Of a stretch of DNA of 64,000 bases, positions 6,866 to 15,218 are shown in pieces (position 1 is the stretch's first letter; the number at the start of each line of letters is the position of its first letter). The position numbers and the translations under genes were made by a program. The notes under the pieces were generated by a model. The model searched no databases. It was given only the letters and a program-made list of their open reading frames with translations, and was not told the DNA's origin. Origin of the DNA: Chromatiaceae bacterium (lineage in GTDB: Bacteria > Pseudomonadota > Gammaproteobacteria > Chromatiales > Chromatiaceae); the NCBI GenBank assembly GCA_024235255.1, contig JACKMT010000002.1, positions 744,001 through 808,000 on the forward strand, in the 5' to 3' direction.

Positions 6866-8206
6866 ATGCCTGAACTTACCCCCCAAGAGATTGTCCGCGA
6901 ACTGGACAAACATATCATCGGCCAGGATGCAGCCAAGCGCTCTGTCGCTATCGCGCTGCGCAATCGTTGGCGCCGCAGCCAGGTGTCCGAGGAGCTGCGC
7001 AACGAGATCACGCCGAAGAACATTTTAATGATCGGCCCGACCGGTGTCGGCAAGACCGAGATCGCTCGCCGTCTGGCCAAGCTGGCAAATGCGCCTTTCA
7101 TCAAGATTGAGGCGACCAAGTTCACCGAGGTCGGCTACGTCGGCCGCGACGTTGAATCGATCATCCGCGATCTGGCCGATTCGGCCATGAAGATGGTGCG
7201 CGAACAGGAGATGGATAAAGTCCGGGACAAGGCTGCGGATGCCGCCGAAGAGCGGGTGCTGGATGCCCTGCTGCCGGGTCCGCAGCGCAACAGCTGGGAG
7301 ACCGAAAGCGACCGCGCCGCGCGCAGCGATTCCGATACCCGAAACAAATTTCGGGTAAAAATCCGCAACCGAGAGATGGATGACAAGGAGGTCGAAATCG
7401 AGGTCAGCAGCAGTCCGCTCGGGGTAGAGATCATGGCGCCGCCCGGTATGGAGGAGATGACCAGTCAGCTGCAGGGCCTGTTTCAGAACATCGGCGGTGG
7501 CCGCACGCGGAAACGCAAACTTAAGATCAAAGACGCATTGAAGCTGCTGCAGGATGAAGAAGCCGCCAAGCGCATCAACGATGAAGATCTGAAGCTGCGT
7601 GCGCTGGAGATGGTGGAACAAAACGGCATCGTGTTTCTTGATGAGCTGGATAAGGTGGCGCGCCGTTCCGAGTATGGCGGGCCGGATGTCTCGCGCGAAG
7701 GGGTGCAGCGCGACTTGCTGCCGCTGGTTGAGGGCTGCACCGTCTCCACCAAGCAGGGCACCGTCAAGACCGACCATATTCTGTTCATTGCTTCCGGCGC
7801 GTTTCACCTGGCCAAACCTTCCGACCTGATACCCGAACTTCAGGGCCGCCTGCCAATCCGGGTGGAGCTGGCTGCGCTGACAAGCGCAGACTTCGAGCGC
7901 ATTCTCACCGAGCCCGACGCCTCCCTGACCGATCAGTACAAAGCGCTGTTGAAAACCGAGAACGTGACGCTGTCGTTCACCAGAGACGGCATCCGGCGCA
8001 TCGCAGAGATTGCCTGGCAGGTCAATGAAAGCACCGAGAACATCGGTGCAAGACGCTTGCACACCGTCATGGAACGGCTGCTGGAGAGCATCTCATTTAC
8101 CGCGACTGAGGTGCCCGGATCGACAGTTACCATTGACGCAGGTTATGTGGATAACAATCTAAAAGAACTTGCCTCGGACGAAGATTTGAGCCGGTTTATT
8201 CTTTAA
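6866..8206 (+). CDS. hslU: HslU ATPase/unfoldase subunit of HslUV
   Basis: AAA+ unfoldase that feeds substrates into HslV. It is 446 aa, the usual length. The N-terminal sequence (TPQEIVRELDKHIIGQDAAK) is followed by Walker A GPTGVGKT (57-64), the pore-loop region GYVGRDVESIIRDLAD, an inserted I-domain (about 110-240) with many charged residues, and Walker B IVFLDELDKVA. The conserved arm GGPDVSREGVQRDLLPLVEG and the C-terminal tail SRFIL, which docks into HslV, are intact. It shares the hslV promoter. The DUF971 gene 42 bases downstream is in the same order in Pseudomonas. Confidence 0.98.
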   Translation: MPELTPQEIVRELDKHIIGQDAAKRSVAIALRNRWRRSQVSEELRNEITPKNILMIGPTGVGKTEIARRLAKLANAPFIKIEATKFTEVGYVGRDVESIIRDLADSAMKMVREQEMDKVRDKAADAAEERVLDALLPGPQRNSWETESDRAARSDSDTRNKFRVKIRNREMDDKEVEIEVSSSPLGVEIMAPPGMEEMTSQLQGLFQNIGGGRTRKRKLKIKDALKLLQDEEAAKRINDEDLKLRALEMVEQNGIVFLDELDKVARRSEYGGPDVSREGVQRDLLPLVEGCTVSTKQGTVKTDHILFIASGAFHLAKPSDLIPELQGRLPIRVELAALTSADFERILTEPDASLTDQYKALLKTENVTLSFTRDGIRRIAEIAWQVNESTENIGARRLHTVMERLLESISFTATEVPGSTVTIDAGYVDNNLKELASDEDLSRFIL

Positions 8207-8248
8207 CGCCGGGTACTACCGCAGCTTTCACTACAGGAACAACAGATA

Positions 8249-8614
8249 ATGCCAAAGCACCTCCCCACAGAGCTCAACCTGCACCGTCAGTCCCGCATCC
8301 TGGAGCTGACTTTTGAAGACGGCTCACATTTCAACCTCCCCTGCGAATATCTGCGGGTCTATTCACCCTCGGCAGAAGTCCAGGGACACGGACCGGGACA
8401 GGAGGTGCTGCAGCTGGATAAAGAGGATGTGAATATCGATCGCATAGACCCGGTGGGCAACTATGCTGTCTGCCTGCATTTCGATGACGGCCACAACACC
8501 GGCATCTACTCCTGGGACACGCTTTACGATCTGGGCGTAAACCACCAGCAGAAGTGGCAGACATACCTTGAGCGGCTGATAGCCGCCGGTCATAAACGCA
8601 AAGGCTCCAATTGA
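8249..8614 (+). CDS. DUF971 (GBBH-like N-terminal domain) protein
   Basis: A 121-aa protein made of one DUF971 domain, the fold at the N-terminus of gamma-butyrobetaine hydroxylase. It has LNLHRQSRILELTFEDGSHF and the C-terminal GIYSWDTLYDLG typical of the family. In hydroxylases a Zn-binding set occurs here, but I do not see a complete set in this protein. Its function is unknown; an iron-sulfur or metal role has been proposed for relatives. It follows hslVU by 42 bases, probably in the same transcript. The hslV-hslU-DUF971 order is shared with Pseudomonas, where the mcl-PHA cluster and ubiE follow. Confidence 0.9.
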   Translation: MPKHLPTELNLHRQSRILELTFEDGSHFNLPCEYLRVYSPSAEVQGHGPGQEVLQLDKEDVNIDRIDPVGNYAVCLHFDDGHNTGIYSWDTLYDLGVNHQQKWQTYLERLIAAGHKRKGSN

Positions 8615-8750
8615 TCGCCTGCGGATGCCATGCCGCAGAATCAGGACCAATCTTCGTTTATCTCAGTGAGTTTTCCCAGCCAGCTCTCCAAGCAAACACT
8701 TTGACCTGGGGAGGATCTATCTGAAAGCCCACCACCGCTTTTTCCCGCTC

Positions 8751-10067
8751 TCACAGCGCGGCGCCCATCAGCGTCACCGGTAGCCAAGTCGCAATCTCCG
8801 GAAAGAGACAGAGCAGAACTATGCCTACCACCATACACAGCATGAAGGGCAACGCGCCGCGCAGGATCGTGGTCAGTCTGATCTCAGGCGCGATGCCGTT
8901 GATGACATACAGGTTTAGGCCGACCGGTGGCGTAATCAGGCCGATCTCCATGTTGATGGTCATCACCACGGCGAACCAGTAGGGGTCGAATCCGGCCTGT
9001 TCAATGATAGGCAGCAGAATCGGCGCGGTCATCAGGATTACCGCGACTGGCGGCAGAAAAAATCCGGCCACCAGCAGGAACAGATTGATGATCGCCAGCA
9101 GCACCCAGCGGTTCACCTCCATCTCGGTGATCGATTGGGCTACGCTCTGGGTGACAAACAGATAGGACATCATGTAAGCAAACAGCGCCGAGGCGGCGAT
9201 GATCATCAGGATCATCACACTCTCTCTCATCGAGTCGCTGATGATTCTCCAGATTCTTTCCGGTTGCCAAATGCGGTAGATGATCGCCACCAGCACAAGG
9301 CAGAGCAGGGCGCCCACACCGGCCGCTTCGGACGGTGTCGCCACACCCCCGTAGAGTACGAATAGAACGCCGGCGATGATGGCCAGGAAAGGCAGCACGC
9401 GGGGCAGCACTTCCAGCTTCTGGGCAAGAGAGAAGCCGGCAGCCGCATCGCGGAAATTGTAGCCCCCACGATGAGCGGCAAACAGCGACCAGGCCATGAA
9501 CAGCGCGGTCAGCATCAGCCCCGGCAGCAGTCCGGCGATGAACAGGCGGCCGATGGATGTCTCAGTGGCTATGCCGTAAACGATCATGGTGATCGAGGGG
9601 GGGATCAATATCCCCAGCGTGCCGCCGGCAGCGATGGCGCCGGACGCGAGCCCGTCCGGATAACCGCGCTGGCGCATTTCGGGAATGCCCATTTTGCCGA
9701 TCGCGGCACAGGTTGCCGGCGAGGAACCGCTGAGCGCGGCGAAGATGGAACAGGCGCCGATATTGGAAATGATCATTCCACCAGGGACCCGGTGCAGCCA
9801 GCGGTCCAATGCTTCGTATAGATCCTTGCCCGCCGGCGAGGAGGCAACCGCGGCGCCCATCACGATAAACATCGGAATGGAAACAAGTGAGAACTCGGCA
9901 ATTCCGGCAAAGAAGGTCTCCGCGAGAATCTTCATCGAGTCGATGCCTTCGAATGCGACCAGAAATCCAACCGAGACCAGCCCCAGGCCGAATGCGACCG
10001 GAATGCCCGATGAGAGTACCAGGATCGTGACGATCGAAATCAGGATGCCGATGTGTAGTGGGTCCAT
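8751..10067 (-). CDS. dctM: TRAP transporter large permease (DctM type)
   Basis: A 438-aa integral membrane protein that forms the transport channel of a tripartite ATP-independent periplasmic transporter. It has about 12 hydrophobic segments through the length and the family landmarks SIPMFIVMGAAVASS, GASSIFAALSGSSPAT-like GACSIFAALSGSS, AIGKMGIPEMRQRGYP and GLITPPVGLNLYVINGIAP. Uptake is driven by an ion gradient. The start is three bases after the dctQ stop, so the two are coupled. Substrate is suggested only by context: the divergent malonyl-CoA synthetase points to malonate or a similar dicarboxylate. The C-terminus is intact. Confidence 0.94.
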   Translation of the reverse strand: MDPLHIGILISIVTILVLSSGIPVAFGLGLVSVGFLVAFEGIDSMKILAETFFAGIAEFSLVSIPMFIVMGAAVASSPAGKDLYEALDRWLHRVPGGMIISNIGACSIFAALSGSSPATCAAIGKMGIPEMRQRGYPDGLASGAIAAGGTLGILIPPSITMIVYGIATETSIGRLFIAGLLPGLMLTALFMAWSLFAAHRGGYNFRDAAAGFSLAQKLEVLPRVLPFLAIIAGVLFVLYGGVATPSEAAGVGALLCLVLVAIIYRIWQPERIWRIISDSMRESVMILMIIAASALFAYMMSYLFVTQSVAQSITEMEVNRWVLLAIINLFLLVAGFFLPPVAVILMTAPILLPIIEQAGFDPYWFAVVMTINMEIGLITPPVGLNLYVINGIAPEIRLTTILRGALPFMLCMVVGIVLLCLFPEIATWLPVTLMGAAL

Positions 10068-10070
10068 GAT

Positions 10071-10598
10071 TTACTCGCCTTCGTATGGGTTATGGGACTG
10101 CATCGCGAACGGCATGCCGTGACCCATGGTAAGGGAGAGGATATCGGCCAGATACTGCAGGGATAAAAGACCGATGCCGATCGGCATGGCGAGATAAGGG
10201 ATCCATAGCGGCAGCGCCCACACGGTGTCGGTTGTCCAGCCCCCCTGCAGCGCTTCGATAAACAGCTCAGTGCCGTTCCAGGTCAGCAGCAGACAGAAGA
10301 GGAGTCCGCCGGTGCTGGCGATCAGCGCCAGAATCCGCCTCCCCCGTTTACCCAGATAGAGAGGCAGCAAGTCTACATTTACATGGCCCTTGATCAGCAG
10401 CACGTAGGGGCTGCCGATGAGAGTGGCGCCCACCAGGGAGAAAATGACGAATTCGGTCTGCCAGACGGTGGAGGCGCTGAGCAGGTAGCGCATAATCACC
10501 ATTTGGCACACCACCAGAATAGCCAGCAGAATCAGCACTGCCGCGATTACGCCGCATGCCCTGGATATTACCGCGACCGATTTGATGAAGAGTTTCAT
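10071..10598 (-). CDS. dctQ: TRAP transporter small permease (DctQ type)
   Basis: A 175-aa membrane protein with four hydrophobic segments (about 5-28, 45-65, 82-105 and 125-150) as in other DctQ subunits, and the typical MRYLLSASTVWQTEFVIFSL region near the second segment. It holds the large permease and helps receive substrate from DctP. I chose the ATG at 10598 because GGAGG lies 9 bases before it; an in-frame start at 10646 would overlap a hairpin and has no ribosome site. It lies between dctP and dctM on the minus strand, in the common P-Q-M order. A stable hairpin lies just upstream in the intercistronic gap. Confidence 0.9.
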   Translation of the reverse strand: MKLFIKSVAVISRACGVIAAVLILLAILVVCQMVIMRYLLSASTVWQTEFVIFSLVGATLIGSPYVLLIKGHVNVDLLPLYLGKRGRRILALIASTGGLLFCLLLTWNGTELFIEALQGGWTTDTVWALPLWIPYLAMPIGIGLLSLQYLADILSLTMGHGMPFAMQSHNPYEGE

Positions 10599-10632
10599 GT
10601 CGGATAGCCTCCGCGGAGTAGCCATCGGAATT

Positions 10633-10664
10633 GGCCGGTCGACCACAAAGGCTGGTGACCGGCC
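10633..10664. other. Intercistronic hairpin between dctP and dctQ
   Basis: GGCCGGTC and GACCGGCC pair perfectly, and further ACC/GGT pairing with one bulged base extends the stem. It lies 16 bases past the dctP stop. Such hairpins often protect or partly terminate the message, so that the binding protein is made in excess over the membrane subunits. There is no U-tract. Confidence 0.55.
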
Positions 10665-10679
10665 ATATGGTTCGCGGGA

Positions 10680-11681
10680 TTACTCGACAGCGAGCGCCTT
10701 ATCGATCAGCTCCTTACCGCCGGGTACCTTCTCCGCGAAGACCTTGTAAGAGGTCTGCTGAGCGATATCCTTCCACGCCTGTGCCTGTTCGGCGTTCATG
10801 GTCACCACTTCCACACCGGCCTTGGTGAAGATCTCCACCATCTTGTCATCCAGACCCTTGGCCTGAGCGGTCATGTACTCTTCCGCCTTCTTACCGGCCG
10901 CCATCAGTGCTTTCTGCTGTGCCTCGTTCAGTTCGTTCCAGCTCTTTTTTGACATCAGGATCGGCTCGTACATGAACCATAACGCATGCTCTCCCGGGGC
11001 GGTCAGGCATTTGACATGCTCGTACAGACGATAAGAGACGAAGCTGCCGGAACTGGTGTTGGCGGCATCAAGCACACCGGTCTGCATCGCCTGATAGATC
11101 TCCGAGCTCGGCATCGACGAGATGGAGGCGCCGGCGCCCGCCAGCATCTGCTCGAAGGCAGGACCGGCAGCCCGCGTCACCTGACCCTGCATGGTCTCCG
11201 GACCGAGAATACAGCGCTTTTTGGAGGCGAAGCCACCCGCCAGCCAGGCGTCGGCCAGCACCATCACGCCGGCATCGTTGATAATCTTTTTGACTTCGGC
11301 CATGAAGGGCGAACTGTTCAGGCGCAGCGCATGTTCATGATTTTTCACCAGGCCGGGCATCAGCGTGGCGGAAAACTGCGGATGGCGGCCGCTGGCGTAA
11401 TCGAGCGGAAAGGCGGAAATATCGAGCTGACCCTTGGTCATGGCACCCCACTGCTCCTTTGCCTTGAACAGGCTCTGTCCGGGATAGACCTTGATATTCA
11501 GATCGACGTTGGCGGCGTCGGCTTCGCGGGCGATGATCTGCACCATTTCGTCACGCGCATCGCCCTTGCTCCCAGGCCACTGATGAGATGCCTTGAGATT
11601 AACTGCCAGCGAGGGGCCGGCAAGCAGCACTCCGGCGCTGACCAATCCGGCGGCGAGTAGAGTTTTGTTACGCAGATTCAT
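10680..11681 (-). CDS. dctP: TRAP transporter periplasmic solute-binding protein (DctP type)
   Basis: A 333-aa periplasmic binding protein. Residues 1-26 form a signal peptide with a hydrophobic core (LLAAGLVSAGVLLAG) and likely cleavage after SLA. The mature part has the DctP fold: LKASHQWPGSKGDARDEMVQ, KVYPGQSLFKAKEQWGAMTKG, and the region around ARG/ASN ligands RAAGPAFEQMLAGAGAS, SEIYQAMQTGVLDAANTS. Relatives bind carboxylates through a conserved Arg, here probably within GQVTRAAG. It is the first gene of the dctPQM operon, divergent from the GntR regulator, and a GntR-type operator lies in the gap. Ligand is not shown by sequence; malonate is inferred from matB. Confidence 0.93.
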   Translation of the reverse strand: MNLRNKTLLAAGLVSAGVLLAGPSLAVNLKASHQWPGSKGDARDEMVQIIAREADAANVDLNIKVYPGQSLFKAKEQWGAMTKGQLDISAFPLDYASGRHPQFSATLMPGLVKNHEHALRLNSSPFMAEVKKIINDAGVMVLADAWLAGGFASKKRCILGPETMQGQVTRAAGPAFEQMLAGAGASISSMPSSEIYQAMQTGVLDAANTSSGSFVSYRLYEHVKCLTAPGEHALWFMYEPILMSKKSWNELNEAQQKALMAAGKKAEEYMTAQAKGLDDKMVEIFTKAGVEVVTMNAEQAQAWKDIAQQTSYKVFAEKVPGGKELIDKALAVE

Positions 11682-11804
11682 TGATGAGTCCTCCTGATTA
11701 TTATGGCGATTTTGTTTTTACGCGTGATGCAAAAGCGAATATTACCCTGACAACCGGGTAAGTGAACCGACAGTAGGGTTATTTTGCATTTTTGTCAATT
11801 AAAA

Positions 11805-11814
11805 TAGTATACAA
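11805..11814. promoter_or_regulatory. GntR/MatR-type operator between dctP and the GntR gene
   Basis: TAGTATACAA (minus strand TTGTATACTA) fits the FadR-subfamily half-palindrome TNGTATACNA and resembles the TTGTATAC core I recall for Rhizobium MatR. It lies in the 207-base divergent gap, overlapping candidate -10/-35 boxes on both strands, so one repressor could control both units. Confidence 0.5.
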
Positions 11815-11888
11815 TTTATACTTTACCGAACACAATTAATTCGTTAAGGTAATTTCCAGTCTGTCAGAAAAGGAACGATAAATTGGTC

Positions 11889-12554
11889 ATGGGGCGCGTA
11901 TCCACACCGGTCAATACACTTGAGCATGAGATCATTACCGGTGCCTTGCGCCCGGGCGAGCGGCTTGATGAGCTTTCCTTGGCCAAGCGTTTCGCTGTTT
12001 CCCGCACTCCGATACGGGAAGCCCTGCGTCAGCTTGCCTCGATCGGTTTAGTGGAGCTGCGACCCCACCGCGGTGCAATCGTCGCTTCTCCCGATCTCAA
12101 AGACTTGCTGGACATGTTTGAAGTGATGGCGGAACTGGAGGGAATGTGTGGGCGGTTGTCAGCACGGCGCCTGTCGGAGCAGGGACGGGCCGAGCTGCAG
12201 CAGTTGCACGAACGGAGCAAACAATATGTCGACTCCGGCGACATCGACGGCTACTACGAGGCGAATGTCGCCTTTCATGAGGCGATCTATCGCGGCGGGC
12301 AGAACCGGTTTCTCGCCGAGCAGACCCGTAGGATACGCAACCGGTTGGCACCCTACCGCCGATTGCAACTTCTCAGACACAACCGGCTTCGCGAATCTTT
12401 CGTTGAGCATGGCCGGATAGTTCAGGCGATTGCCGATGGCGATGAACGGCTGGTGGACGAAGCACTGCAGACCCACGTCACGGTACAGGGTGGATCGTTT
12501 ACCGATTTTATCGCCAGTCTTTCCGCCCGTCTGGACGAGCGGGCTGCCGGTTAG
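11889..12554 (+). CDS. GntR-family (FadR/FCD) transcriptional regulator, probable malonate regulator
   Basis: A 221-aa DNA-binding regulator. The N-terminal winged helix (about 8-70) contains AKRFAVSRTPIREALRQLASIGLVELRPHRGA, and an all-helical FCD ligand-binding domain follows (about 75-215) with the Asp/His metal-site pattern EANVAFHEAIY and LRHNRLRESFVEH. FCD regulators sense carboxylates, often through a bound metal. The ATG at 11889 is preferred, but a TTG at 11883 has slightly better spacing from AAGGA. The gene is divergent from dctPQM and 16 bases upstream of matB, an arrangement like the rhizobial matR-matB genes. Malonate as effector is inferred from that neighbourhood. Confidence 0.88.
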   Translation: MGRVSTPVNTLEHEIITGALRPGERLDELSLAKRFAVSRTPIREALRQLASIGLVELRPHRGAIVASPDLKDLLDMFEVMAELEGMCGRLSARRLSEQGRAELQQLHERSKQYVDSGDIDGYYEANVAFHEAIYRGGQNRFLAEQTRRIRNRLAPYRRLQLLRHNRLRESFVEHGRIVQAIADGDERLVDEALQTHVTVQGGSFTDFIASLSARLDERAAG

Positions 12555-12570
12555 AAACCAGAGGAGAATT

Positions 12571-14085
12571 ATGAACGGCAATTTATACACGCTGTTCCAG
12601 AGTCGTTTTCCGACTGATCCGGAGGCTTGTTGCTTCGAGAAACCGGATGGCAGCCGAGTCAGCTACCTGGAAACCGACCGTGACAGCGGCCGCATGGCAG
12701 GGGTGCTGCGCGCGGCCGGAGTCGAACCCGGTGACCGGGTGATGGTGCAGGTGGAAAAATCGGTTGAGTCAGCGCTGCTCTATCTGGCCTGTCTGCGGGC
12801 GGGTGCAGTCTATCTGCCGCTCAATACCGCATACACCGTACACGAGGTAGCTTACTTTTTCGAAGATGCCGAACCTAAGCTGGTGGTGTGCAGCACGCAA
12901 AACCGCATTGGCATGGCGGCCATGATGAACGGGCGATTCGGCGCGCAACTGCATACCCTGGATGGTGACGCCACCGGGTCACTGATGGAGGCGCTGGCAC
13001 AGGCAACGGAGGATGATCGGATTACCGAACTCGACCGCGATGACCTGGCGGCGATACTTTACACATCGGGAACCACCGGCCGTTCCAAGGGAGCAATGCT
13101 GAGTCATGACAATCTGGCCAGCAATGCACTGGCGCTGCATCAGATCTGGGGTTGGCAGGAGAGCGATGTTTTAATCCACGCACTGCCGATCTTCCATGTG
13201 CATGGACTGTTCGTGGCCATTCATTGCGCGCTGTTGAACGGATCGCCGATGCTGTTTCTGCCCAAATTCGACGCCGGGGCGATCCTGCAGAGAATTCCGC
13301 GGGCAACCGTGCTGATGGGGGTACCCACCTTCTATACCCGGCTGCTGGAGCGGCCGGAGCTCAACCGCGATTTGTGCGCCAACATGCGTCTGTTCATCTC
13401 CGGTTCGGCCCCGTTGCTGGCGGAGACGTTCAACGAGTTCGAGCAACGCACCGGCAAGCGCATCCTGGAGCGCTACGGTATGACCGAGGCGGGCATGATT
13501 ACTTCCAATCCATTGATCGGTGAGCGCAGTGCCGGCAGTGTCGGTTATTTCCTACCTGGAGTCTCCGGCCGGGTCGCCGACGACCAGGGGTGTGAAGTGG
13601 CGCGTGGCACTCCCGGTGTGCTGGAGATAACCGGACCGAACGTGTTCAAAGGGTACTGGCGAATGCCGGAGAAGACCGCTACCGAGTTCCGGGCGGACGG
13701 CTATTTCATTACCGGTGATATCGCCAGCATGACCGACGATGGGCGCATCACCATCGTTGGCCGTGCCAAGGACCTGATCATCTCCGGAGGATTTAATGTC
13801 TACCCGAAAGAGATTGAGCTGCTGATCGATGAGATCGATGGAGTGAAAGAGTCGGCGGTGATCGGCGTGCCACACCCCGATTTCGGCGAGGCGGTGGTGG
13901 CAGTTCTGGTCGCCGACGGAAGCCGGCCACTCAGCGAAAGCGATGTCATCGGTCAGCTGGCCGACCGGCTGGCGAAATTCAAGCAACCGAAGAGAGTCGT
14001 ACTGCTGCCCGAACTGCCCCGCAATACGATGGGCAAGGTGCAGAAGAATCAGCTGCGCGAACGTTACAAGGAGAGCTTTCATTGA
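12571..14085 (+). CDS. matB: Malonyl-CoA synthetase (acyl-CoA synthetase, MatB-like)
   Basis: A 504-aa adenylate-forming enzyme that should convert malonate, ATP and CoA to malonyl-CoA. Landmarks in order are VQVEKSVESALLYLACLRAG (60-79), the P-loop TSGTTGRSKG (165-174), HVHGLF (209-214), RYGMTEAGM (301-309) and the hinge/A10 region with KDLIISGGFNVYPKEIE and the catalytic Lys in NTMGKVQKN near the end. These features fit MatB more closely than fatty acyl-CoA ligases. The start at 12571 follows GAGGAG by 4 bases. No malonyl-CoA decarboxylase (matA) is nearby, so the product may feed fatty-acid synthesis or be decarboxylated by an enzyme coded elsewhere. A related short-chain acid as substrate is possible. 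Confidence 0.88.
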   Translation: MNGNLYTLFQSRFPTDPEACCFEKPDGSRVSYLETDRDSGRMAGVLRAAGVEPGDRVMVQVEKSVESALLYLACLRAGAVYLPLNTAYTVHEVAYFFEDAEPKLVVCSTQNRIGMAAMMNGRFGAQLHTLDGDATGSLMEALAQATEDDRITELDRDDLAAILYTSGTTGRSKGAMLSHDNLASNALALHQIWGWQESDVLIHALPIFHVHGLFVAIHCALLNGSPMLFLPKFDAGAILQRIPRATVLMGVPTFYTRLLERPELNRDLCANMRLFISGSAPLLAETFNEFEQRTGKRILERYGMTEAGMITSNPLIGERSAGSVGYFLPGVSGRVADDQGCEVARGTPGVLEITGPNVFKGYWRMPEKTATEFRADGYFITGDIASMTDDGRITIVGRAKDLIISGGFNVYPKEIELLIDEIDGVKESAVIGVPHPDFGEAVVAVLVADGSRPLSESDVIGQLADRLAKFKQPKRVVLLPELPRNTMGKVQKNQLRERYKESFH

Positions 14086-14404
14086 GCGGTGCAAGACAGG
14101 CAACGCCCGGAATTCGGCACTGATGCAGATCCGGCCGTACCGCTGATTGTCGGCAAGCTGAACGGTCGCCCCTCCACCCAGGCGAATCCCACATACTCGC
14201 TCGGCAGAATCTTAAGAATTCGGATCCCGGTTTCCGCCGGAATGACCGCAGTGAATTTCCTAACTCGTTAACGTTCAGCAACACCAATCCTTGGGATGTT
14301 TCCGGAACAAAACCGGAAAATACGATTTCCCGAACAGGCAAAATTGAACTTAAATCTCAACACAGACTAGGTTACTCTGTTTCGTTGAATATTCCGGAAG
14401 TCCG
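14086..14404. other. Gap between matB and ubiE with hairpins and a repeat fragment
   Basis: No credible gene is present. At about 14221-14246 the sequence GGATCCCGGTTTCCGCCGGA followed by ATGAC resembles the short dispersed hairpin repeats common between genes in this group. A separate 7-bp stem (TTTCCGG/CCGGAAA) is at 14299-14319. Neither has a U-tract. The ubiE promoter must lie here, but I see no strong match. Confidence 0.4.
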
Positions 14405-14422
14405 ATGCATAGGCAGAGTGAC

Positions 14423-15172
14423 ATGAGCAAAGAGAACACGACCCATTTTGGGTACGAACAGGTAGAGGTCAGCGAAAAAGCTAAACGGGTGCGCGCCGTG
14501 TTCGATTCGGTGGCAACCCGCTACGACCTGATGAACGACTTGATGTCTTTTGGCATTCACCGGTTATGGAAACGGTTCGCGGTGGAACTGGCCGGCATCC
14601 GTCCGGGACAGCGGGTGCTGGATCTGGCATCCGGAACCGGCGACCTGGCGGCCCGCTTTGCCGGACTGGTCGGACCACAGGGAGTGGTGGTCATGTCGGA
14701 TATCAACGCCGCGATGCTGGCTCAGGGCAGGTTGCGAATGGCAGATCGCGGCTTGGTCGGTAATCTTAGCTACGCTCAGATCAATGCCGAACAGCTGCCG
14801 TTTTCGGACAACAGCTTCGACTGCATCACCATCGGCTTCGGCTTGCGCAACGTCACCGACAAACACAAAGCGCTGAAGGCCATGTACCATGCGCTCAAGC
14901 CAGGCGGCCGGGTGCTGATTCTGGAGTTTTCCCAACCGGTGAGTAAACCGCTTAAAGCGGTCTATGATCTGTACTCATTCAAACTGCTGCCACTGCTGGG
15001 CAGGTTGGTGGTGAATGATGAACAGAGTTACCGCTACCTTGCCGAGTCAATCAGAATGCACCCGGACCAGGTTCGGCTGAAAGAGATGATGGAGGAGGCC
15101 GGTATGGAGCAGTGCGACTTCCACAACATGACCGGGGGCGTTGTTGCCATCCACCGGGGCTTCAAGTTTTGA
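14423..15172 (+). CDS. ubiE: Ubiquinone/menaquinone biosynthesis C-methyltransferase
   Basis: SAM-dependent C-methyltransferase acting late in ubiquinone (and menaquinone) synthesis. The protein (249 aa) has YDLMNDLMSFGIHRLWKRF, the SAM motif I LDLASGTGDLAARFA, SDINAAMLAQGR, GFGLRNVTDKHKAL and the C-terminal VVNDEQSYRYLAESIRMHPDQ and GGVVAIHRGFKF, matching E. coli UbiE along its length. I prefer the ATG at 14423 because MSKENTTHFGYEQV aligns with the E. coli N-terminus; an ATG at 14405 is also possible. ubiJ and ubiB follow, so all three ubiquinone genes are probably one operon, in the same order as in E. coli and Pseudomonas. Confidence 0.97.
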   Translation: MSKENTTHFGYEQVEVSEKAKRVRAVFDSVATRYDLMNDLMSFGIHRLWKRFAVELAGIRPGQRVLDLASGTGDLAARFAGLVGPQGVVVMSDINAAMLAQGRLRMADRGLVGNLSYAQINAEQLPFSDNSFDCITIGFGLRNVTDKHKALKAMYHALKPGGRVLILEFSQPVSKPLKAVYDLYSFKLLPLLGRLVVNDEQSYRYLAESIRMHPDQVRLKEMMEEAGMEQCDFHNMTGGVVAIHRGFKF

Positions 15173-15218
15173 TCCTCGCTGCTGCAGCCAAGCGAGCAAT
15201 GATGGACTGGCACCAACC

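Noticed and set aside
7025..8062. A 345-aa minus-strand frame in hslU
   Set aside because: hslU is certain on the plus strand; the antisense frame shows no family features.
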